Shown piece after piece: positions 6,693 to 11,682 of a stretch of DNA of 11,682 nt. The stretch is taken from assembly GCA_047605425.1 (NCBI GenBank), contig JASGFT010000158.1, forward strand, positions 1-11,682, given 5' to 3'. The translations under genes were made by a program, and so were the position numbers. The notes beneath the pieces are model-generated. The model saw nothing but the letters and a program-made list of their open reading frames with translations. It searched no databases and was not told where the DNA came from. Source of the DNA: JAKPAM01 sp047605425. GTDB lineage: Bacteria > Pseudomonadota > Gammaproteobacteria > Burkholderiales > Burkholderiaceae_E. Positions within the stretch are counted from its first letter, which is position 1, and each line of letters begins with the position of its first letter.

Positions 6693-8698
6693 CAGGACGA
6701 TTGCAGCGTGTCGCGCAGCGCTTTCTTGGCTTCGTTCTCCGACTCGAAGATATGAGGGGCCACGCCGCGCCGTTCGAGTTGCTCGCCGAGCTTGGCGCGC
6801 ATGAACGCGCTGGTGGTGAAGCGCGTCACGCCGTGGAAGAACTTGCGGTTCAGCTCCTTGACCTCCGAGAGGTAAATATCCTCGAGGTCGGTACCGACTT
6901 CGAAGCCGTCATAGTTGATGACGCCGTAGACCTTGTGGCCGAGCGGTTCGACGATGTTCGCGATGATCGCGCTCCCTCTCTTGATCTCTTCTTCCGACTT
7001 CGGTTTGTACTTGGAGAAGTTGATGAACAGGACGTTGCGCTCGTCGTCGTAGCTGAATCGCGACTCGAACGGGATCTCCAGGATGTCTTCGCGCAGTCCC
7101 ATCGGTTCGTCGCGGAAGATGCGCGCATCCATCAGGCGCGGCTCGCGAACGATCGGCGCGAAGTCCATCCTGTCGAGGATGTCGCGCTGGATGTCGATGC
7201 CCGGGGCGACCTCGATCAGCTCGAGCCCCTCCTGCGTCAGCCGGAACACGCAGCGCTCGGTGACGTACAGCACGTCCTTGCCCGCCTGCGCCGCATAGGG
7301 GCCCGAGAAGGTCCGCTGCTCGACCTCGTTGACGAATTTCTTCTGGCGCCCGTCGCGCTCGATCACGAGCTTGCCGTGGACGATCGAAGTCTGGAGTCCG
7401 CCGGTCGTCATCGTGCCGCAGAACACGACCTTCTTCGCGTTCTGGCTGATGTTGATGAAGCCGCCCGCGCCGGCGATCTTGGGGCCGAAACGCGAGACGT
7501 TGAGGTTGCCTTCGCGATCGGCCTGCGCGAGACCGAGGAAGGCGATGTCGAGGCCGCCGCCGTCATACAGATCGAACTGGTAGCCCATGTCGATGACGGC
7601 CTGGCAATTGACGCCGGTGCCGAAATCCAGGCCGCCGGCGGGGATGCCGCCGATGACGCCAGGCTCGGTGGTCAGCGTCATCAGGTCGGCGACCTTTTCT
7701 TCGGCCGCGACGGACGAGACGCCCTCGGGCATGCCGACGCCGAGATTGACGACGCTGTTGGCGCGCAGCTCCATCGCGGCGCGGCGCGCGATCACCTTGC
7801 GCTCGCTCATCGGAATCGGTTCGATCGACGACAGCGGCACCCGGAATTCGGAGGAGAAGGCCGGATTGTAGGGCGTGATGGTCGTTTGCCAATGCGTGTC
7901 GGCAGGCGACACGACGATGCAATCGACGAGCACGGCCGGAATCTTCACCTGTCTCGGATTGAGCGCGCCCCGCTCGGCGATGCGCTCGACCTGCGCGATC
8001 ACGATCCCGCCGGAATTGTGCACGGCCAGCGCCAGCGACAAGGTCTCGATCGTCAGCGCCTCGCGCTCGAACGTGATGTTGCCGTCCGGATCGGCCGTCG
8101 TGCCGCGAATGATCCCGACGTTCAGCGGCATGGCCTTGTACAACAGGTATTCCTTGCCGTCGACGGTCATCAGATCGATCATGTCCTCGGTCGTCTTCGC
8201 GTTCATCTTCGCGCCGCCGAAGCGCGGATCGGCGAAGGTGCCGAGACCCACGCGCGACAGATGGCCCGGCTTGCCGCCGGAGATGTCGCGCAGCAGATGC
8301 GTGATCGGGCCGAGCGGAATGTTGTAGGCCTCGACCTGGTTGCCCGCGATCAGTTGTTGAAGCCCGGGCGCGAAGCTGAAATGCGAGCTGTAGACGCGCT
8401 TGATGAGCCCCGGCTGAACGAGACGGTCGATGCCGCGGCCTTGCAGGTCACCCATCGAAACGGTGATGAACAAGGTCAGGTCGCCCGGTTTGCCGATGCT
8501 GGTCAACTCCGCATCGCTGGATTTGTACAGGTCGGCGAGCTCGTTGACGACGGCTTCGGCGAAGCCGATGCCGCCGAATCCCGCGATCGCGACGGTATCG
8601 CCGTTGCGGATCAATTGCACGGCCTCGCGGGCCGAGACGATCTTGCTGGTGTCTCCCGATCGCGCCGTCGGCACGATCCTCGCGATGTTCGCGGCCAT
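6692..8698 (-). CDS. Fused acyl-CoA:acetate/3-ketoacid CoA transferase with extra C-terminal domain
   Basis: A 668-residue family I CoA transferase with both half-domains on one chain, which should move CoA between an acyl-CoA and a short carboxylate through a glutamyl-CoA intermediate. The alpha-like half runs to about 290 (IRNGDTVAIAGFGGIGFAEA at 30-49) and the beta-like half from about 298 to 515. The latter shows LGVGMPEGV (319-327), the catalytic Glu345 in LTTEPGVIGG and the glycine-rich GPKIAGAGGFINIS (405-418). This layout matches E. coli YdiF-type enzymes of about 530 residues. Here a further 140-residue domain follows (about 525-668; FSYDDERNVLFINFSKY, YGVINYDGFEVGTDLEDIYL) that I do not recognise with certainty; its alternating beta/alpha look resembles a STAS-like fold. 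GGAGG stands 6 nt before the ATG. Substrates are unknown (acetate, propionate, butyrate or acetoacetate are possible). Confidence 0.88.
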   Translation of the reverse strand: MAANIARIVPTARSGDTSKIVSAREAVQLIRNGDTVAIAGFGGIGFAEAVVNELADLYKSSDAELTSIGKPGDLTLFITVSMGDLQGRGIDRLVQPGLIKRVYSSHFSFAPGLQQLIAGNQVEAYNIPLGPITHLLRDISGGKPGHLSRVGLGTFADPRFGGAKMNAKTTEDMIDLMTVDGKEYLLYKAMPLNVGIIRGTTADPDGNITFEREALTIETLSLALAVHNSGGIVIAQVERIAERGALNPRQVKIPAVLVDCIVVSPADTHWQTTITPYNPAFSSEFRVPLSSIEPIPMSERKVIARRAAMELRANSVVNLGVGMPEGVSSVAAEEKVADLMTLTTEPGVIGGIPAGGLDFGTGVNCQAVIDMGYQFDLYDGGGLDIAFLGLAQADREGNLNVSRFGPKIAGAGGFINISQNAKKVVFCGTMTTGGLQTSIVHGKLVIERDGRQKKFVNEVEQRTFSGPYAAQAGKDVLYVTERCVFRLTQEGLELIEVAPGIDIQRDILDRMDFAPIVREPRLMDARIFRDEPMGLREDILEIPFESRFSYDDERNVLFINFSKYKPKSEEEIKRGSAIIANIVEPLGHKVYGVINYDGFEVGTDLEDIYLSEVKELNRKFFHGVTRFTTSAFMRAKLGEQLERRGVAPHIFESENEAKKALRDTLQSS

Positions 8699-8704
8699 CT
8701 GTTT

Positions 8705-8709
8705 CCTCC
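8705..8709 (-). promoter_or_regulatory. Ribosome binding site of the fused CoA transferase
   Basis: On the minus strand a perfect GGAGG is followed by AAACAG and the ATG at 8698. It is one of the strongest sites in the window and supports the assigned start. Confidence 0.75.
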
Positions 8710-8764
8710 AAATCTATTCTGTGGTCCCGTGATTGATATGGACGATGCGGCTCGTTCGGATCGC

Positions 8765-8799
8765 GGGCCCCGGCTTCGGCGGTGACCGTGCCGGGGCCC
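8765..8799. repeat. Perfect 10-bp inverted repeat between caiB-like and CoA transferase genes
   Basis: GGGCCCCGGC (8765-8774) and GCCGGGGCCC (8790-8799) are exact reverse complements around a 15-nt loop, itself containing the dyad CGGTGACCG (8780-8788). As RNA this would be a very stable hairpin. No T-run follows in either direction, so it is not a classical terminator, but it could attenuate read-through from caiB, stabilise an mRNA end or bind a regulator. Confidence 0.55.
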
Positions 8800-8871
8800 T
8801 GGGGCTCGGCGGCGCCGCGCGGGCTGGGTGGCAAGCGCGCGGCCCGCGGCGACCCGTTCGGGGGAACCGCA

Positions 8872-9780
8872 TCATCGCCAGCTATCTTGCCTGAGCGTCA
8901 CGCCTTTTTGCGTGAATTCCCGGCGCGCGCGTGCGGTTCGCGTCGGGAGCCAGACACGTGCGTCGTCGGATGGGGCGCGGTCCGCTAAGGCTTGGGCCGC
9001 GGCGATCACGATCTCGGCATCGGCGGTGTCGAAGGCCTGGAAGACGACCACGTTCGGGTTGCCGGTGCGGTGGCGCGCCGGCTGCTGCCCGGTCGCGTTG
9101 AAGCCCGCGAAGATCACCGTCAGCCAGCCCATCGCCGTCTCGAACAGCGACGCGTCGACGCGGCCGCCGCGGCCGGTGACGTGCCGCCGCAGCAGCGCCG
9201 CCGCGCAGCCCAGCGCGGCCCATACGCCGGTGCCCAGGTCCAGCACCTGCATGCCGACCCGCGCCGGCGGTCCTTCGGGCGTGCCGTTGACGCTGAACAG
9301 GCCGGCGAACGCCTGCACGATCGGCTCGTAGCCCGGAGCCAGCCGCATCGGTCCCTCGTGCCCGAACGCCCATAGCGAGCAGTAGACGAGGCGGGGGTTG
9401 GCCTTCAGCAGCGAATCGGCGTCCAGGCCCAGCTCGTCGAGCGCGCCGGGCCGCAGGTTCTGGATCAGCACGTCGACGCCGGCCAGCTCGCGCTTGAGCC
9501 AGGCGACGGCCTCGCGGTCCTTCAGGTCCAGCGTGATGCTCGACTTGTCGTGGTTCATCGCCTGGAAGGTCGTGGCCGTGCCGTTCCAGAACGGCGGGCC
9601 CCAGCCGCGGGCGTCGTCGCCGCCGTCGGGCCGCTCGATCTTCAGGACCTCGGCGCCCAGCGACGCGAGGATCGAGCTGGCATAAGGGCCGGCCAGGTTC
9701 TGGCCGATCTCGATGACCTTCACGCCGGCCAGAGGAAGTGTCGATGCGCCGCCCGGCGCGTCGGACGCTGAGGATGCCAT
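8872..9780 (-). CDS. CaiB/BaiF family III CoA transferase, C-terminally truncated
   Basis: A 302-residue protein whose first 260 residues fit formyl-CoA transferase/CaiB-type enzymes: PLAGVKVIEIGQNLAGPYAS, LGAEVLKIERPDGGDDARGW, NHDKSSITLDLKD, VDVLIQNLRPGALDELGL, and the nucleophile Asp181 in QVLDLGTGVWAALG (equivalent to Asp169 of CaiB and FRC). Such enzymes normally have about 380-430 residues and an interlocked-dimer fold that needs the C-terminus. Here homology stops near 260 (FQAFDTADAEIVIAAA) and an Arg-rich tail with no family resemblance follows. I found the missing C-terminus in no other frame down to 8699, so this looks like a deletion or truncation, not a simple frameshift, and the gene may be a pseudogene. 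GGAG lies 8 nt before the ATG at 9780. Substrate is unknown. Confidence 0.82.
   Translation of the reverse strand: MASSASDAPGGASTLPLAGVKVIEIGQNLAGPYASSILASLGAEVLKIERPDGGDDARGWGPPFWNGTATTFQAMNHDKSSITLDLKDREAVAWLKRELAGVDVLIQNLRPGALDELGLDADSLLKANPRLVYCSLWAFGHEGPMRLAPGYEPIVQAFAGLFSVNGTPEGPPARVGMQVLDLGTGVWAALGCAAALLRRHVTGRGGRVDASLFETAMGWLTVIFAGFNATGQQPARHRTGNPNVVVFQAFDTADAEIVIAAAQALADRAPSDDARVWLPTRTARARREFTQKGVTLRQDSWR
8898..8915. repeat. 6-bp hairpin with T-rich loop in the aberrant caiB tail
   Basis: TCACGC (8898-8903) and GCGTGA (8910-8915) are perfect reverse complements around CTTTTT. It lies in the non-homologous tail of the truncated CaiB-like gene. Because the T-run is in the loop, it is not an intrinsic terminator. 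Confidence 0.4.
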
Positions 9781-9802
9781 CGGCTCGTCTCCATTCGTGC
9801 GG

Positions 9803-9820
9803 AACCCACGGTGCTGGGTT
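9803..9820. promoter_or_regulatory. Inverted repeat AACCCA/TGGGTT in the caiB leader
   Basis: AACCCA (9803-9808) and TGGGTT (9815-9820) are perfect reverse complements around CGGTGC. The dyad lies 22 bp upstream of the caiB-like start and downstream of its proposed promoter, where an operator or leader hairpin would sit. Confidence 0.4.
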
Positions 9821-9828
9821 TCGCGTCC

Positions 9829-9858
9829 GTTGTAGCATTCGATGCTGGCCGGGGTCGA
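9829..9858 (-). promoter_or_regulatory. Possible promoter of the caiB-like gene
   Basis: On the minus strand an extended -10 TGCTACAAC (TACAAC at 9834-9829) lies 18 bp after a -35-like TCGACC (9858-9853). Each hexamer matches the sigma-70 consensus at four of six positions. The -35 lies inside a 14-bp palindrome, consistent with repression, but the call is by eye only. Confidence 0.3.
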
Positions 9859-9863
9859 CCCCG
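9834..9863. promoter_or_regulatory. Palindrome pair in the divergent caiB-dgt region
   Basis: AGCATTCGATGCT (9834-9846) is a 5-bp dyad around TCG, and CGGGGTCGACCCCG (9850-9863) is a perfect 14-bp palindrome 3 bp further on. Both overlap the proposed caiB promoter and lie 67-97 bp upstream of dgt, so one factor could control both genes. No regulator is encoded next to them. Confidence 0.45.
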
Positions 9864-9930
9864 CGACGCGCGATGCGGTCGTTCGCCGCTCGCTTTGTCC
9901 ATCCTTCCCTCGCCGTCTCAGGATCCGCGC

Positions 9931-11274
9931 ATGCAATGGAACCGCCTGCTGTCGACCCGCCGCCTGGGCAAGCCCCGCAAGGCCGGCGACGGTGCGTCCG
10001 ATCCACGGACCGCGTTCACCCGTGACTGGGACCGCATCGTGTTCTCGTCGGCGTTCCGCAGGATGCAGGACAAGACGCAGGTCTTTCCGCTGGCCAGGAG
10101 CGATTACGTGCGCACGCGGCTGACGCACAGCCTCGAGGTGGCCAGCGTCGGCCGCTCGCTGGGCATGCAGGCGGCCGACGTGATCCTGCGCAAGGAGCCG
10201 CGCCTGCCGATCTCGCCGCACGAGATCGGCGCGGTCGTGTCGACGGCCTGCCTGATGCACGACATCGGCAATCCGCCGCTCGGCCACGCCGGCGAGGCGG
10301 CGATCCAGGAGTGGTTCGCCGAGCAGCCGTTCGCGCTGATCGCCGCGCTCGGCGACGCGCAGCGCGAGGACTTCCTGCGCTTCGAGGGCAACGCGCAGGG
10401 GTTTCGCGCGCTGTGCACGCTGCAATACCACCCGCAGCGCGGCGGCATGCAGTTGACCAGCGCGGTGCTGGGCGCGTTCGCCAAGTATCCGCGCGCGTCG
10501 ATCGTCGATCCATCGCAGGCCGAGGGCATCAGCGGCAGGAAGTTCGGTTTCATGCAGGCCGAGGCGCCGTTGTTCGACGAGCTGGCCGACGAGTTGGGGC
10601 TGGTCCGCAAGGCGGGCGAGGGGATGGCCTGGCATCGGCATCCGCTGGCCTTCCTCGTCGAGGCGGCCGACGACACCTGCTACCACCTGATGGACGTCGA
10701 GGACGGCTTCAAGGCCGGCGTCGTCACCTACGAGCAGCTTCTCGACCTGTACGAGCCCTGGCTGTCGACCGCGCAGTTCGATCGCGTGCTGAAGAATCCG
10801 GATCGCGAGCGGCAGGCCGAGTACCTGCGCGCGCTGACGGTCGGTTGCATCATCCGCGAGGCGATCGCGGTGTTCGACGCGAACTATGACGGGCTGATGT
10901 CGGGCGCGTTCGACCAGGAGCTGTCGGCCCGCTTCGACAAGGCGCCGCAGTTCCGCGCGTTCAAGGACCTGGCGCGCCGGCAGGTCTATACGGCGCGGCC
11001 GGTCGTCGAGGTCGAGGCCTGTGGTTTCGAGGTGATCGGCGGCCTGCTGAGCGCTTTCGTCGGCGCGCTGCAGGCGCGCTGCGACCGGCATGCCGGCGCG
11101 GCGATCCGTCGGCAGTTCCGCTCGCAGACGCTGCTCGCGCTGCTGCCGGCGGTGCCGGACGCGGGGGCCGACGCCTACCGGCAGTTGCTGGCCGTCACCG
11201 ATTTCGTCGCCGGGATGACCGATTCGTCGGCCGTCGAGCTGTATCAGAGGATCTCGGGCATCTCCCTGCCCTGA
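9931..11274 (+). CDS. dgt: Deoxyguanosinetriphosphate triphosphohydrolase (dGTPase)
   Basis: A 447-residue HD-superfamily enzyme that should hydrolyse dGTP (or other dNTPs) to the nucleoside and triphosphate, adjusting cytoplasmic dNTP pools. The N-terminus WNRLLSTRRLG and RTAFTRDWDRIVFSSAFRRMQDKTQVFP (26-53) are characteristic of dGTPases. Metal ligands are visible as His66 (RTRLTHSLEV), His110-Asp111 (LMHDIGNPPLGHAGE) and Asp247/Asp248 (EAADDTCY). FEGNAQGFR (151-159) is the conserved substrate-proximal motif. Length is somewhat below the 505 residues of E. coli Dgt. The ATG at 9931 has AGGA nine bases upstream; the frame is open for another 40 codons but that part lacks family resemblance. 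It is divergent from the caiB-like gene, with a 150-bp shared promoter region, and converges with lhr, overlapping its restored frame by 31 bp. dGTP preference is inferred from the family. Confidence 0.94.
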   Translation: MQWNRLLSTRRLGKPRKAGDGASDPRTAFTRDWDRIVFSSAFRRMQDKTQVFPLARSDYVRTRLTHSLEVASVGRSLGMQAADVILRKEPRLPISPHEIGAVVSTACLMHDIGNPPLGHAGEAAIQEWFAEQPFALIAALGDAQREDFLRFEGNAQGFRALCTLQYHPQRGGMQLTSAVLGAFAKYPRASIVDPSQAEGISGRKFGFMQAEAPLFDELADELGLVRKAGEGMAWHRHPLAFLVEAADDTCYHLMDVEDGFKAGVVTYEQLLDLYEPWLSTAQFDRVLKNPDRERQAEYLRALTVGCIIREAIAVFDANYDGLMSGAFDQELSARFDKAPQFRAFKDLARRQVYTARPVVEVEACGFEVIGGLLSAFVGALQARCDRHAGAAIRRQFRSQTLLALLPAVPDAGADAYRQLLAVTDFVAGMTDSSAVELYQRISGISLP

Positions 11275-11682
11275 CCAAGCCCGTGAGGCAGCGCGGTCCG
11301 GGCGGCCGCGCGATCGTCGGGCGCGAGCTCGGCGAGCCAGACGAGCTCGCCGGCCTGCGGCGTCGCGACCGGCACGCCGTGCGCCACACCACGCGCGCCC
11401 CCGGCACGCGCGGCACGCGCGCGCCGGGAACGACGGAACCGAGCAGGTTCACCGGATCGGCCGCGGCCACGCACACCAGTGCCCCATCGCACGGCGCACG
11501 GCGCACGCGACGCAGCGCCGCGACGGCATCCGGCCACGCGAACTGCTCGCCCGACAACCCGTCGATGAAGCGGCCGCCGCGGATCTCGCCGCGCGCCTCG
11601 AGGCGGCGATAGGTGCGCACGAGGTCGCGCCAGGGCGGCAGCCAGCGCGCTTCGCGCTCCAGCAGCCGCCAGCAGACGACGC
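11244..11682 (-). CDS. lhr: C-terminus of Lhr-type DEAD/DEAH helicase, apparent frameshift
   Basis: Only the end of the gene is in the window; the start lies beyond the right edge. From 11680 the minus strand reads VVCWRLLEREARWLPPWRDL, then YRRLEARGEIRGGRFIDG, SGEQFAWPDAV and AADPVNLLGSVVPGARVP. These motifs are characteristic of the C-terminal region of large helicase-related (Lhr) proteins, ATP-dependent 3'-5' DNA helicases linked to repair. After RVVWR the frame departs from the family, but the +1-shifted frame continues as expected: GVPVATPQAGELVWLAEL and 25 more residues to a TGA at 11244-11246. One missing G between 11381 and 11380 explains this, so I give the restored end at 11244. 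Unrestored, the first frame runs 61 unrelated codons to a stop at 11195. The change affects only the last 45 residues. It may be a real mutation or a sequencing error in GC-rich DNA. Confidence 0.8.
   Translation of the reverse strand, partial: RRLLAAAGARSALAAALARPRAHLSPPRGARRDPRRPLHRRVVGRAVRVAGCRRGAASRAPCAVRWGTGVRGRGRSGEPARFRRSRRARAARAGGARGVAHGVPVATPQAGELVWLAELAPDDRAAARTALPHGLGQGREMPEIL

Noticed and set aside
4179..8785. Very long plus-strand open frames opposite katE (4179-6755) and opposite the fused CoA transferase (6701-8785).
   Set aside because: They are complements of strongly supported genes, with compositionally biased translations and no recognisable motif or ribosome binding site.
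8699..8871. A small gene in the gap between the two CoA transferase genes.
   Set aside because: The open frames there are arginine/proline-rich, lack ribosome binding sites and overlap the strong 8765-8799 hairpin.
9781..11091. The caiB frame stays open on the minus strand upstream, antisense to dgt.
   Set aside because: dgt has all HD-family motifs on the plus strand, and the caiB start at 9780 has its own GGAG site. The upstream part has no family resemblance.
11380..11440. GCGCGC-rich stretch in the lhr tail as a repeat or Z-DNA-type element.
   Set aside because: It encodes the expected Lhr residues (GARVPRVPGARVVW), so codon bias explains it. It may still have favoured the frameshift or a read error.

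Overview
The window is uniformly GC-rich (about two thirds G+C by eye), with strong third-position G/C bias and GGAG-type ribosome binding sites. Its gene families (lactate 2-monooxygenase, a large-subunit catalase, fused and CaiB-type CoA transferases, an Lhr-type helicase, a WcaJ-type sugar-phosphate transferase) suggest a high-GC proteobacterium, most likely a betaproteobacterium of the Burkholderiales. That placement is inference from gene content and composition, not from a marker gene.

Layout, left to right. (1) 1-2537, minus strand: the end of an exopolysaccharide-type locus. A WcaJ-like polyisoprenyl-phosphate hexose-1-phosphate transferase (1050-2537) is followed after 19 bp by a putative exostosin-like glycosyltransferase (start 1030) that runs off the left edge. 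(2) 2538-2855: a 318-bp divergent intergenic region with an AT-rich island. (3) 2856-4022, plus strand: an FMN-dependent lactate 2-monooxygenase. (4) 4016-4145: a convergent gap holding a degenerate 9-bp tandem repeat that begins over the lactate monooxygenase stop codon. (5) 4146-9780, minus strand: three genes, in transcription order a C-terminally truncated CaiB/BaiF CoA transferase (9780 to 8872), a 668-residue fused acetate/ketoacid-type CoA transferase with an extra C-terminal domain (8698 to 6692), and an HPII-type monofunctional catalase (6542 to 4146). The gaps of 173 and 149 bp hold inverted and direct repeats. (6) 9781-9930: a divergent promoter region with three distinct dyads. (7) 9931-11274, plus strand: a dGTPase of the HD superfamily. 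(8) 11244-11682, minus strand: the C-terminus of an Lhr-type helicase with an apparent 1-bp frameshift, overlapping the dGTPase tail to tail.

How the genes relate. The left end makes surface polysaccharide: WcaJ starts the lipid-linked repeat unit and the glycosyltransferase extends it. The middle is small-acid and CoA metabolism plus peroxide defence. Lactate monooxygenase yields acetate, which an acetate-type CoA transferase could activate, but the genes are not in one operon, so this link is speculative. The right end is nucleotide and nucleic-acid housekeeping. I saw no rRNA, tRNA, CRISPR array, transposase or phage gene. The points most worth a second look are the truncated caiB with its unusual tail, the extra domain on the fused CoA transferase, the lhr frameshift and the dense inverted repeats in the intergenic regions. 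I did not find a clearly new multi-gene system.
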